In this document: positions 19,517-27,102 of the stretch, piece by piece
Layout: each line of letters opens with the position of its first letter
How positions within the stretch are numbered: the stretch's first letter is position 1
Assembly: GCF_004962245.1 (NCBI RefSeq)
Contig: NZ_SUHQ01000001.1
Location: forward strand, 130,549 to 194,548
DNA length: 64,000 nucleotides
Reading direction: 5' to 3'
DNA from: Mesorhizobium sp.
GTDB taxonomy: Bacteria; Pseudomonadota; Alphaproteobacteria; Rhizobiales; Rhizobiaceae
The notes under the pieces: generated by a model
What the model was told of the DNA's origin: nothing
The model's input: only the letters and a program-made list of their open reading frames with translations
The model's database searches: none
Translations under genes and position numbers: made by a program

Positions 19517-20065
19517 ATGGACGACGAACTACAGATTGAGGAGATTTATCGGAAAAGCCCCCTCTTGGCCTTTTCAGTTTCCACCGTCGTTCAACTGCAG
19601 TCGCTCCAGCGGATGCGTTCGGAGATCGAGGCGGCTTTGTCCCGACAGGAGCCGGGGCCGGATCTTCTGAAAGCATATGACTTTTTCTGGTTTTGGACTT
19701 TGGGTGCCTATGAAATCGTCCGAACGATGGACGAAAACAGGTGTTGCTTTTCCAGCCTACTCGCGGAAAAAACCAATGCCTTGAAGCTGCGATTGGCCAT
19801 TATCAGAATGCCATTTGCCAAACAGCAGTTGGTCAAGCATCCGACACTCGGTAAGCGCCCTATCCGTGGCGAAAACAGCATTGCGGATGTGCGAGACAAA
19901 TCTCTGGTCTTCGAAATCGATGGCGAAACTTTCGATTCGCGCAGTCTTATGAGCGAAGTCGCAGAATTTTTCGCAGGCATAAAGCGCGAGGATGTCTTGT
20001 CCGAGCGATCTACCTTGAGAGCCAACGAAAAAGCCCGCCACCAGGCAGAGGCAGCGGGCCGCTAG
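19517..20065 (+). CDS. hypothetical protein, 182 aa
   Basis: Soluble protein of unknown family starting MDDELQIEEIYRKSPLLAFS. Aromatic stretch DFFWFWTLGAYEIVRTMDEN near residue 55 and basic helix ALKLRLAIIRMPFAKQQLVK. The C-terminal residues (KARHQAEAAGR) are encoded by a hairpin that reads as a terminator on the other strand. It is the first gene after tRNA-Asn and its lower GC and small-protein neighbourhood suggest an accessory island. No integrase features. Confidence 0.65.
   Translation: MDDELQIEEIYRKSPLLAFSVSTVVQLQSLQRMRSEIEAALSRQEPGPDLLKAYDFFWFWTLGAYEIVRTMDENRCCFSSLLAEKTNALKLRLAIIRMPFAKQQLVKHPTLGKRPIRGENSIADVRDKSLVFEIDGETFDSRSLMSEVAEFFAGIKREDVLSERSTLRANEKARHQAEAAGR
20028..20060 (-). 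terminator. leftward terminator, copy 1 of a repeated type
   Basis: GCCCGC (20033-20038) and GCGGGC (20054-20059) with inner CC/GG pairs; the preceding A-rich GAAAAA becomes a T run leftward. Nearly the same element ends the two leftward units at 20183-20213 and 20641-20670. This copy has no obvious leftward gene directly before it, implying a short transcript from about 20061-20182. Confidence 0.7.
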
Positions 20066-20182
20066 TTCGGGAGGAGAGCCCCCTTGGCCCTTGAACAAGG
20101 TACGCCTCGCTTAGCTGGATAATAAGCTCGCGCCGGTTGAATCTCTGCATATTCACGCTGCGTGACTTTTCTGCCACAAGAT
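20061..20182 (-). other. candidate short transcript or small gene between two leftward terminators
   Basis: The segment lies between two terminators facing the same way, so something leftward should be transcribed here. It contains the palindrome TCACGCTGCGTGA (20153-20165) and, from ATG 20150, a 46-residue frame MQRFNRRELIIQLSEAYLVQ that runs into the copy-1 terminator. There is no Shine-Dalgarno, so a small RNA is as likely as a peptide. Confidence 0.35.
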
Positions 20183-20213
20183 AAAGAAAGCCCGCCACCT
20201 TTCGGCAGCGGGC
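20183..20213 (-). terminator. leftward terminator, copy 2 of a repeated type
   Basis: GCCCGCCACC and GGCAGCGGGC (20190-20213) with AAAGAAA on the left, placed just after the DUF883-like gene on the same strand. Confidence 0.8.
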
Positions 20214-20241
20214 TCTGGCAACCTCCTTGGGCTTGTTAGAA

Positions 20242-20583
20242 CTAGCGATCCCGACGCGGGTCGCCGGCCACAAGAACGAGGCCCAACAACAAGCCTACCG
20301 CCGCGCCCAGTATGAAGGCGGACGACACCGTGCCAGGATTTTCTTGAACGGCACCGGAAACCGTAGACGCCCTGTTGCGAAGTGCTTGCGTGGTGCGAGA
20401 CGCGCTATCGGCCGCGCTCTCATACCAACCAGTGGCTTCCTCAACCACCTCTTCAGCGCGCTCCGCTAGCGTCCGATTGATCTTGCTGATCTCGCGCTTC
20501 AATTGCGCAACCTGCTTTTCCAAGGCTTCCTGAGCTTCGCGTTGCGTGCTCGGCATTGCGGCTTCGTTCGGGTCGTCGGCCAT
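20242..20583 (-). CDS. DUF883 (ElaB/YqjD-like) membrane-anchored protein
   Basis: Long charged helix (EALEKQVAQLKREISKINRT then AERAEEVVEEATGWYESAAD) followed by one C-terminal membrane segment FILGAAVGLLLGLVLVAG and a short basic tail. This is the layout of DUF883 proteins, which are C-tail-anchored in the inner membrane and in E. coli bind ribosomes in stationary phase. Start ATG 20583 has AAAGGAG upstream. Stand-alone unit ended by the copy-2 terminator. Confidence 0.82.
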   Translation of the reverse strand: MADDPNEAAMPSTQREAQEALEKQVAQLKREISKINRTLAERAEEVVEEATGWYESAADSASRTTQALRNRASTVSGAVQENPGTVSSAFILGAAVGLLLGLVLVAGDPRRDR

Positions 20584-20640
20584 TGTGATCTCCTTTGGTG
20601 GGCCTCAACGGCCAGCCGCGGCGTAAGGTTCCTCAGCGAC

Positions 20641-20670
20641 AAAAAAGCCCGCCACCGTGAGGCAGCGGGC
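20641..20670 (-). terminator. leftward terminator, copy 3 of a repeated type
   Basis: Six A then GCCCGCCACC and GGCAGCGGGC (20647-20670). Ends the three-gene leftward cassette 21941-20699. Confidence 0.85.
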
Positions 20671-20698
20671 GCTATCGGGCAAATTGCCTGATACGGGA

Positions 20699-20893
20699 TT
20701 AGTGCAACGTCGGCTGTTGGGACTCATCTCGATCCGCAGGACCCACAAGCCTTATCGGCTCTTCCCGGATCGACTTCATCAGCTCGCGCCAGTGATCATC
20801 CAAGATCGAATTGCACTGGCGCACCGCACGCCTGTCTCCGGCCATGAAGCCGACAACGAAGACAGCGGCAATGAGAACGGCTGTTGTCATCAT
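20699..20893 (-). CDS. small single-pass membrane protein, 64 aa
   Basis: Starts MMTTAVLIAAVFVVGFMAGD, a membrane segment, followed by a soluble tail with one Cys (RRAVRQCNSILDDHW). ATG 20893 overlaps the previous gene's stop (ATGA), so it is the third, translationally coupled gene of a cassette. No known family. Confidence 0.65.
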   Translation of the reverse strand: MMTTAVLIAAVFVVGFMAGDRRAVRQCNSILDDHWRELMKSIREEPIRLVGPADRDESQQPTLH

Positions 20894-21171
20894 AACCGCA
20901 CCAGCACTTCTTGCGACTTCAGGTCGTCGCGCCACATGACGATTTCGCCGTAGTCATCCGGACATGGTTCTGCGTCGTGCTGCTCTTCAAGGTCGCAGTC
21001 GTCCTGCTCCCGGTCATCGGTGCCGACGACTTCGGCGCCGCCCGCCAGCCAGGGCTCTAGATCCGGGTCGCCGTCGATCTCGTCGAGCAACGCAAGAAGG
21101 TTCTCGATCGTCGTTTCGATCCGCAGGCGTAGGGTCGGCGTCATGCCGATGAATACGGTCTGGCGCCTCAT
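20890..21171 (-). CDS. conserved small acidic protein, 93 aa
   Basis: LRIETTIENLLALLDEIDGDPDLEPWL is a motif I remember from small uncharacterised proteins common in rhizobial accessory and prophage-like regions (quoted in parts: LRIETTIENLLALLDEIDGD). The rest is very acidic (DDREQDDCDLEEQHDAE) with several Cys. ATG 21171 overlaps the preceding stop (ATGA) and its own stop overlaps the next ATG. Function unknown. Confidence 0.68.
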   Translation of the reverse strand: MRRQTVFIGMTPTLRLRIETTIENLLALLDEIDGDPDLEPWLAGGAEVVGTDDREQDDCDLEEQHDAEPCPDDYGEIVMWRDDLKSQEVLVRL

Positions 21172-21941
21172 GACGACGCCTCGCTAGCCATTCGAATAAC
21201 CGATGCCGCGAGTTGCGAACCCCAATCGAAGCCATCGACATTAAGCACTCGGTAGACACGGTCAGCTTTTTTCCATGTGGCCAGCGCCTGCGCCTTGATC
21301 ATGACGCCCTGCATGGACGTTCCCGGCTGCGCCATGATGGCTACGATCAAGCTGCTTAAGGCCTTGATTGCCGCGCAATGCCGCTCCGAGGCCTGCTCAT
21401 AACCTGAAGCCTCACGGATGCGTGCGGTTTCGGCAGCATACCTCTCGGCAATAGAGATTTTACGCTGCGTTTTCTTGATCTCCTTGCGGAGATGGGTGCG
21501 GCGCGCTTCCGACTTGATCCGCTTCGAAGCTAGCTGACGTTCAAGCGACTCTTTCCACCAGCGGAAGTCATTGGCGGTACCGACACGCAAGCAATCCTTG
21601 CGTCCGTCTCGATGTAATCCCGCGCCGGTAAGATTGCGCTCGATCTCGCACCCGTGTTCTATTATTTCGTCCGGCGCGAGAGGCCAGCGTGGCGACCATT
21701 CCGCGATCACCGCGCTTTTGGCGGCTTTGGCTGCGAGCATTTCCGCTTCCGCCGCCGGCAACTCATTTCCGAGCCGGACCGGTTCGGGGTTTTCATTCAC
21801 CGCGGCAGAGTGCGCGGCCGGCGCCACAGTAACAGCGGCGGCGGCAGTGGATGCAGCCGCGAGCCCCATCAGAAGGCGGCGGCGGTTTAGGTTGGCAGCG
21901 GGCATGCCTTCGGCGGCTGCCCGAACAGTGGTGTTCGGCAT
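21168..21941 (-). CDS. hypothetical protein with Tat-like signal, 257 aa
   Basis: Starts MPNTTVRAAAEGMPAANLNR, then RRRLLMGLAAAS and a long Ala/Val-rich stretch ending AAHSAA, which resembles a Tat or Sec signal peptide. The mature part carries a long basic coiled region (RRTHLRKEIKKTQRKISIAE) and ends in a helical domain. AGGAG stands before the ATG. First gene of a three-gene ATGA-linked cassette and divergent from the XRE regulator across an operator. The function is unknown; rhizobial prophage-like regions carry similar small cassettes. Confidence 0.68.
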   Translation of the reverse strand: MPNTTVRAAAEGMPAANLNRRRLLMGLAAASTAAAAVTVAPAAHSAAVNENPEPVRLGNELPAAEAEMLAAKAAKSAVIAEWSPRWPLAPDEIIEHGCEIERNLTGAGLHRDGRKDCLRVGTANDFRWWKESLERQLASKRIKSEARRTHLRKEIKKTQRKISIAERYAAETARIREASGYEQASERHCAAIKALSSLIVAIMAQPGTSMQGVMIKAQALATWKKADRVYRVLNVDGFDWGSQLAASVIRMASEASS

Positions 21942-21965
21942 TGTTGTTGCTCCTAGAGCGTTGTT

Positions 21966-22020
21966 GATGTAACATCATGCAAAATACATGACATCACCAT
22001 CAAGTCAATACATTTTGCAT
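21966..22020. promoter_or_regulatory. palindromic operator between the divergent cassette and XRE gene
   Basis: Inverted half-sites ATGCAAAATACAT (21977-21989) and ATACATTTTGCAT (22008-22020), plus a small palindrome GATGTAACATC (21966-21976). The layout is what an autoregulating XRE repressor would bind, covering both divergent promoters. Confidence 0.6.
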
Positions 22021-22033
22021 GAAGTTGGAGCCT

Positions 22034-22327
22034 ATGACGATCACAGCAAGTCAGTTGAGGGCAGCGCGCGGCCTGATTGGATGGTCGCAACAGGATCTTT
22101 CGGAGAAGGCCGAAGTTGGAAGGGCAACGATCGCAGACTTTGAGTCCGGGAAACGCGCACCTTACGCCACAACGCTTGCAAGGCTTCAAGAAACGCTGAT
22201 CGCGGCCGGTGTCGAGTTCATCCCGGAAAACGGCGGCGGCGCTGGTGTGAGGCTCAAGAAATCGCGGCCGTCCGCACCTCACCTGCCAGACGGCGAAGCC
22301 GGCATCATCGAAAACAACGAAATGTAG
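22034..22327 (+). CDS. XRE-family transcriptional regulator
   Basis: Small DNA-binding protein with a typical Cro/C1 helix-turn-helix: ASQLRAARGLIGWSQQDLSE, KAEVGRATIADFESGKRAP. The C-terminal GVEFIPENGGGAGVRLK is shared with a second regulator at 27103. Start 22034 (MTITASQLRAARG) has GGAG nearby; an ATG at 22019 lies inside the operator. Probably represses the divergent cassette and itself. Confidence 0.86.
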   Translation: MTITASQLRAARGLIGWSQQDLSEKAEVGRATIADFESGKRAPYATTLARLQETLIAAGVEFIPENGGGAGVRLKKSRPSAPHLPDGEAGIIENNEM

Positions 22328-22364
22328 TTGGCAGATCGTCAAGTGCCTTGCGGGGGCGAAGCTT

Positions 22365-22832
22365 TTGACGTCCATTGCGCGGAGGGGGAAATCACTCATA
22401 CGCAAACGCTATATTTTCGCGGCTCTGGCTATTGCTGGATGTCAGTCCACACCGGCTTATGTAGTCTTCAAGCCTGGTGTTGATCTCAACTCAACCCAGA
22501 CCGCGACCGATCAATGCAAGATTGCCTCGTTCAGAGAAATTCCGCAGTCGCTGGCCACGCAGATTAACCCCGGCTACAACAACCCCGGCACGATCCAATG
22601 CAATACGTATGGCACTATGACGACTTGCAACCGCGTCGGGGCCATCAACATCCCCGCCTCATCGACTACCTATGACGTGAATGCCGAACTGCGAGACCGC
22701 TACATTGTTCGCTGCCTGGAGGGCCAAGGATTCGGCGTCAAGCTTGCGAGGGCGTGCGCTACCAAATCCGAGGTAACGAAAGCTCTTGCGGATCGGGCCG
22801 CAGGTCAGTTCCCAACGTGCGCTGTTAGATAG
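22365..22832 (+). CDS. small lipoprotein, 155 aa
   Basis: N-terminus KSLIRKRYIFAALAIAGCQS gives a type II signal peptide with lipobox IAGC, so the mature protein should be a membrane-anchored lipoprotein. Four further Cys (DQCKIAS, IQCNTYG, TTCNRVG, VRCLEGQ) suggest disulfides. TTG 22365 is the best available start; AGGGGG lies further downstream without a usual start codon after it. Family not recognised. Confidence 0.65.
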   Translation: MTSIARRGKSLIRKRYIFAALAIAGCQSTPAYVVFKPGVDLNSTQTATDQCKIASFREIPQSLATQINPGYNNPGTIQCNTYGTMTTCNRVGAINIPASSTTYDVNAELRDRYIVRCLEGQGFGVKLARACATKSEVTKALADRAAGQFPTCAVR

Positions 22833-22843
22833 GACGGAAACCG

Positions 22844-23077
22844 ATGCCCGCTACGAAAGACCAGTGGAAGGCTTTCCGAGAAAAACTTAGCCAGCAGCTT
22901 GACGATGAGCGGCGGTTTATCGCCAATGCCGAAGCGGGGAAGACCGGCATTTGGACCGTTCAACCGGGCAAGGGAAAAGTCGACAACACGGCCGCTCATA
23001 TTGAGATTGCGAGGCGTGCAGTGCAGGCCCTTGAGGAGGTAATTGCCAAGATCGATCAGGACCATCTGGCTGAATAG
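22844..23077 (+). CDS. hypothetical protein, 77 aa
   Basis: Starts MPATKDQWKAFREKLSQQLD with GGA upstream, charged, with a helical C-terminus EIARRAVQALEEVIAKIDQD. No family known. Follows the lipoprotein gene by 11 bases and likely shares its transcript. Confidence 0.6.
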   Translation: MPATKDQWKAFREKLSQQLDDERRFIANAEAGKTGIWTVQPGKGKVDNTAAHIEIARRAVQALEEVIAKIDQDHLAE

Positions 23078-23086
23078 CGCCTTCCC

Positions 23087-23251
23087 CTAACGCTTCTTCG
23101 GCTTCGGCGTGATCTCTTCGATCTGCACCTTGTCGCCGATCTCCTTGGCCAGGGCTTCCGCCTTGGCCTTGTCCTTCGTGGTCAGCACTGTGCGCCAATG
23201 CGGCTTGTCGAACACGCTCACGATGTAGGTTGTTGCCGGCTTGTCGGTCAT
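23087..23251 (-). CDS. small basic hypothetical protein, 54 aa
   Basis: Leftward frame MTDKPATTYIVSVFDKPHWR to EEITPKPKKR. It has a two-strand beginning, a charged helix (KDKAKAEALAKEIGDKVQIE) and a Lys/Pro tail, with codon use like real genes. Convergent with the 77-aa gene, ten bases apart. No family known; it is short but looks protein-coding. Confidence 0.6.
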   Translation of the reverse strand: MTDKPATTYIVSVFDKPHWRTVLTTKDKAKAEALAKEIGDKVQIEEITPKPKKR

Positions 23252-23773
23252 TCGCTTGGATATCAATCCCTATTGGGCCGCACCTAAATTCCAGATGTCC
23301 CGATGCAGGCGCCGAAGCACCTCGCGCGTCCTGGCGCCCGCCTGTGACCAGCGCCATGCATCGCTGGGCCATACTGCGGGAAAGGCCTTCCTGCTTGTCG
23401 AGCCATGGCCCAAAATGACCACGCGGCAATGACGCGTTGTTGCGGCGCCGGAGGCGATGCGCCTGCCACAAGTCGGCCGCGCCCCTTGGGCGTTGCAGTC
23501 TTGAACCTCCAAATAGATGTCGGAACCTGACCTTCAGCGCAAGAGCATTCGGGAGTGCGCTCGCGTGAGGTCATTCATCACATTTGGCGGCGACCCGCAG
23601 ATGCTTTTTCGTGTTATGATGGGCTTGCAACGCGCGTAATCTCGACCTCGGCAATATGGCAGAGGTCGAAAGCTATTGCCTTGGCACAGGAAGCTTTCGC
23701 CCCCAGCACTTGATCGCCTCCGAAACGCTGGTGTGCTGCTTTCCCTGACTGACCCGGGGCGAGGAGGTTGTCC
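23252..23773. other. 522-bp region with at most a decayed gene fragment
   Basis: No intact gene. Leftward at about 23340-23441 a frame reads LPRGHFGPWLDKQEGLSRSM, which faintly resembles the DUF3102-type motif of phage or plasmid proteins (LPxGxFxPWL...S.x.A). Only this piece is seen, so it would be a remnant. Confidence 0.3.
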
Positions 23774-24415
23774 ATGTCCACGAGTAGTGTTGACCGCCCG
23801 CTGCAGCCGGGCGACCGGGCACCGAATGTTGTGCTCAATGCGATCTCACGCGAAGGCAAGATCGCGCTCGATGATTTTCGAGGCCGTAGCCCGTTGTTGA
23901 TCGGTTTGTTCCGAGGCCTGCACTGTCCGTTCTGCCGGCGCCATGTCGCGGCGATGGCGCAACTCAAGCCGGCCCTGCGTGAGAAAGGCGTCGAATGCCT
24001 GGCGGTGGTCAATACGCCGGTCGAGCGGGCGCGGCTCTATTTCCGTTACCACCCGGCACCCGATCTTCTCGCCGCATCCGACCCGGAGCGGGCCTCGCAC
24101 CGTGCTTTCGGCTTGCGCGAGGTCGGGATGGACACGGTCATGGCGATACCGTTCCATCTCCCAGGCGAGTTGCCCGAGCCTATGGACGTCATGGCAATGA
24201 ACGAATTTCTTAACAAGAAGGAAGGATATGAGATTACGGAAGCCGATCAGCAGGCGATGGCTTCCGGCCAGGCGCAGCTTGTCGGTCAGTTCCTAATCGA
24301 CCGGGCGGGCATCGTACGCTGGAACTTCACTGAAGTTCTGGAGGATGGCCTCAACACCTTCAGAGCGCCGAATCCCGAGGAATTGATGTCGGCAGCTTCC
24401 CAAGTTGCACATTAA
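23774..24415 (+). CDS. redoxin / peroxiredoxin-like thioredoxin-fold protein
   Basis: AhpC/TSA-type fold: RPLQPGDRAPNVVLNA at the start, then GLFRGLHCPFCRRHVAAM with a CxxC at the expected active-site place (near residue 50), and the cis-Pro region later. Because it has CxxC rather than a lone peroxidatic Cys it may be a disulfide reductase or atypical peroxidase. ATG 23774 follows GAGGAGG by seven bases. Stand-alone gene of 213 residues. Confidence 0.85.
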   Translation: MSTSSVDRPLQPGDRAPNVVLNAISREGKIALDDFRGRSPLLIGLFRGLHCPFCRRHVAAMAQLKPALREKGVECLAVVNTPVERARLYFRYHPAPDLLAASDPERASHRAFGLREVGMDTVMAIPFHLPGELPEPMDVMAMNEFLNKKEGYEITEADQQAMASGQAQLVGQFLIDRAGIVRWNFTEVLEDGLNTFRAPNPEELMSAASQVAH

Positions 24416-24667
24416 TAGGCTGCGGAAATGGGCTGCTGAAAACTCGCTCGACGGCCACCGTCCTGTGGTGATTCTTTGGATTTAACAATCATCGAAATGC
24501 TCAGCGCGGGAGGCTAAGGTCTGCCCGTGGGCTTCGTAGCGATTTCGATTCAACGGTCTGCGGACCGCCCGGACGCTAGAGTGAGCAAGCCGCATAGGCG
24601 GATTATCTTAGGTTCCAAAAATACACGGTGCGGGCAACAAAACCGGCATCGTCAACGTTGCAGGTCA

Positions 24668-24961
24668 ATGAAGCTCCGCACGGACAACGAAGCCACTGGC
24701 TACATGGGAAGGCCGCACGACAGGGAGCCGAGAGCTGAAGCCGAGCACTTCGTGCAATGTCCCATCTGCAAGCAGATGATCGACATGCGCGACCTTGGCC
24801 AGGTTCTTCACCATGCCGATGAAGCAGCCAGTGAATTGAAAGCAAGAAGCCCGCGCCTCTGGCGGAGAGCGCGGGCCCGATCGGGTTCGGGTCCCGATCT
24901 GCAGCAGGCAGCGGAGGGGAGCGTGCCCACTGCTCACAGAAAAATAATCAGAACCTTCTAA
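24668..24961 (+). CDS. small zinc-ribbon-like protein, 97 aa
   Basis: Core EHFVQCPICKQMIDMRDLGQ with CPIC followed by VLHHADE, a pattern known to me from small uncharacterised rhizobial proteins with an isolated CxxC and His. The usual family members end soon after HADE; here the frame runs on through a leftward terminator hairpin to 24961, so the C-terminal 45 residues may be spurious or an extension. Start 24668 (MKLRTDNEATGYMG) chosen by AGG upstream. Confidence 0.55.
   Translation: MKLRTDNEATGYMGRPHDREPRAEAEHFVQCPICKQMIDMRDLGQVLHHADEAASELKARSPRLWRRARARSGSGPDLQQAAEGSVPTAHRKIIRTF
24849..24876 (-). terminator. GC-rich hairpin, leftward terminator
   Basis: GCCCGCGC (24849-24856) and GCGCGGGC (24869-24876); leftward it is followed by a T-rich tract (TTCTTGCTTTC). 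Likely ends the decayed leftward gene that starts at 25304. Confidence 0.6.
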
Positions 24962-25045
24962 TGTTCCACGGGAGTGGCTTGGAGGGATGCCATGCTGGCC
25001 GCATTGTTTCCTGCGGCTGCGTTCGACACGTCTCATGTGTAGCCA

Positions 25046-25084
25046 GGGCGGCGAACCTCGGGACTGGGGTTCGCCGCCCCTTTC
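25046..25084 (+). terminator. strong hairpin with short T tract
   Basis: Twelve-bp perfect arms (25046-25057 and 25068-25079) then CTTTC. Probably ends rightward transcripts of the zinc-ribbon gene and shields the groEL promoter region. Confidence 0.65.
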
Positions 25085-25204
25085 GCGCCAATGAGGGAAA
25101 GTTGGCCCTCAAGGTAGCGATATCGGCTTGGAAAGCGGGCCATACGCGCTGGTACGGATTTCGCGCGGCATGTCGCCGTGGCGCAGCTTCGCCCTGCTGC
25201 AGGC

Positions 25205-25304
25205 GATGCAGCGAGGTCGCGTCCCAACCTGCGGGATTGAATTTGGGGCAGCAACCGGTCGTGTTGACACTGGCGTCGTATCGAGGCGTTTCATTCGTCT
25301 TCAT
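25205..25304 (-). pseudogene. 5' remnant of a conserved rhizobial gene
   Basis: From ATG 25304, with GGGGAA upstream, the frame reads MKTNETPRYDASVNTTGCCP and KFNPAGWDATSLH, the N-terminus of a roughly 150-residue rhizobial protein I remember from stress clusters. After SLH the expected HFRDK-type continuation is missing and the frame turns into unrelated sequence. So it is truncated. A FixK-type site lies 57 bases upstream. Confidence 0.45.
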
Positions 25305-25360
25305 GGCTGTTCCCCAAAATTGCATCGACGGCACCCAACAGAAAACGGGGCCAGCCATCA

Positions 25361-25374
25361 TTGATCCTGGTCAA
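25361..25374. promoter_or_regulatory. FixK/FNR-type box TTGATCCTGGTCAA
   Basis: Matches TTGA-N6-TCAA exactly. Lies between the truncated leftward gene (25304) and groEL (25462). Confidence 0.65.
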
Positions 25375-25392
25375 CATGGCTCTGGAACGCGA

Positions 25393-25406
25393 TTGATGCG
25401 TGTCAA
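25393..25406 (+). promoter_or_regulatory. FixK/FNR-type box TTGATGCGTGTCAA
   Basis: Second exact match, 32 bases after the first. If the activator works at -41.5, transcription would start near 25441, 21 bases before the groEL ATG. Confidence 0.7.
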
Positions 25407-25461
25407 AGCGGGCTGAACGCACGCCTGTTAGGCAAATACGCAAAGAAGTTTGGAGACGGTC

Positions 25462-27084
25462 ATGGCCCACAAACAGGTATTGTTTCGTTCCGCTGCACGC
25501 GAAAAAATTCTTCGTGGCGCAACCCAGCTCGCCGACGCCGTGCGTGTGACGCTCGGGCCGCGCTCCAAGTCGGTCCTGATCGAAAAGAAATGGGGCGCGC
25601 CCATTGTCTGCAATGATGGAGTGACCATAGCCAAGGAATTCGACCTGAAGGACTCCGAGGAGAATCTTGGCGCGCGGATGCTCAGGCAGGCGGCCGAGAA
25701 AACCGGAGACATGGTCGGTGACGGCACCAGCACGTCGACAGTTCTGGCCCATGCGATGTTCGCCGATGGGGTACGCAACGTCGTCGCCGGCGCCAGTGCG
25801 ATCGACATCAAGAAGGGCCTCGATCGTGCAACAAAACGCGCGATCGAGACGCTCAAGCAGATATCGCGACCGGTCTCGACCCGCCGCGAGAAAGAGCAGG
25901 TGGCGACGATCTCCGCGCACAACGATCCGCTCATCGGCCAGTTGGTCGGCGAGGCAATGGAGAAGGTCGGCGGCGAAGGCGTCATCACGGTCGAAGAGTC
26001 GAAGACCACCGAAACCGTTCTGGACGTCGTCGAAGGCATGCAGTTCGATCGCGGGTTCCTCTCCCCCTACTTCGTCACCGATGCCGAGAAGATGGAGGCG
26101 GTCCTGGAAGACGCGCTGGTGCTGATCGTCGAGAAGAAGATCGCGTCGCTGAACGATCTCATCAAGTTGCTGGAGGCCGTGGCAAAGTCTGGCTCGCCTT
26201 TGCTGGTTGTCGCCGAAGAAGTCGAAGGCGAGGCGCTTGCGACGCTCATCGTCAATCAGATCCGGGGCACCTTCAAGAATTGTGCTGTCAAGGCACCGGG
26301 CTTCGGCGATCGTCGCAAGGCCATGCTGCAGGACATCGCCATCCTGACCGGCGGACAGGTCATCTCCGAAGACCTTGGGCTCAAACTGGAAAATGTCACG
26401 ATGGAGCAGTTGGGGCGTGCGAAGCGGATAGTCATCGACAAGGACAACACGACGATCATCGGCGGTGGCGGAGACGCCAAGGCGATCAAGGGTCGCGTGG
26501 AACAGATCCGGCGCGAGATCGACAATACGACGAGCGACTATGATCGCGAAAAGCTGCAGGAGCGGCTGGCCAAGCTTGCGGGCGGCGTCGCCGTCATCAA
26601 GGTCGGCGCGCCGACCGAGGCCGAGATGAAATCGAAAAAGGAAGCGCTCGATGATGCCATCAGCGCCACCAAGGCCGCGGTCGCCGAAGGCATCGTTCCT
26701 GGTGGAGGCCTTGCCCTGTTGCGCTGCATTGCGACAGTGGCTGACGAGGAGCAGCATTGCGAAGGCGACGAGCGGACCGGCGTGCAGATCCTCAAGCGTG
26801 CGCTGGAAGCACCGGTCAGGCAGATCGCAGAGAATTCAGCAGTCGACGGCGGGGTCGTCATTGCCAAGATGATTGAAGGCACCGGCAACTTCGGATTCGA
26901 TGCCGGACGCAAAGAATACGTCGACCTCGTCGAGGCCGGCATCATCGACCCGACCAAAGTGGTGCGCATCGCTTTGGAAAACGCCGTCTCGGTCGCCAGT
27001 GTTCTGCTCTTGACGGAAGCGACCATGACCGAAATTCCGGAACCCGCGAAAGAACGCGCTCTCGAACCGGAAATGACGATGTAG
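25462..27084 (+). CDS. groEL: chaperonin GroEL, stress-island paralogue
   Basis: 60-kDa chaperonin subunit that folds proteins in an ATP-driven double ring. The 540 residues contain [14 protein letters not shown] (nucleotide site), [14 protein letters not shown] and [13 protein letters not shown]. Start 25462 follows GGAG; the TTG at 25450 is unlikely. Odd points: no groES next to it, and the C-terminus ends EPEMTM instead of the Gly-Met tail common in main GroELs. Two FixK-type boxes stand upstream. Probably a specialised copy induced in low oxygen; the housekeeping groESL should be elsewhere. Confidence 0.95.
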   Translation: MAHKQVLFRSAAREKILRGATQLADAVRVTLGPRSKSVLIEKKWGAPIVCNDGVTIAKEFDLKDSEENLGARMLRQAAEKTGDMVGDGTSTSTVLAHAMFADGVRNVVAGASAIDIKKGLDRATKRAIETLKQISRPVSTRREKEQVATISAHNDPLIGQLVGEAMEKVGGEGVITVEESKTTETVLDVVEGMQFDRGFLSPYFVTDAEKMEAVLEDALVLIVEKKIASLNDLIKLLEAVAKSGSPLLVVAEEVEGEALATLIVNQIRGTFKNCAVKAPGFGDRRKAMLQDIAILTGGQVISEDLGLKLENVTMEQLGRAKRIVIDKDNTTIIGGGGDAKAIKGRVEQIRREIDNTTSDYDREKLQERLAKLAGGVAVIKVGAPTEAEMKSKKEALDDAISATKAAVAEGIVPGGGLALLRCIATVADEEQHCEGDERTGVQILKRALEAPVRQIAENSAVDGGVVIAKMIEGTGNFGFDAGRKEYVDLVEAGIIDPTKVVRIALENAVSVASVLLLTEATMTEIPEPAKERALEPEMTM

Positions 27085-27102
27085 CTGACCTGGGGGCCTG
27101 AT

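Noticed and set aside
20028..20670. The three GCCCGCC...GGCGGGC elements as a CRISPR-like array
   Set aside because: Irregular spacing of 150-450 bases, hairpin plus A/T run, and positions after genes fit terminators.
19334..25304. Integrative element with att sites at tRNA-Asn
   Set aside because: No integrase gene and no second copy of the tRNA 3' end seen within the window; kept only as an island suspicion.
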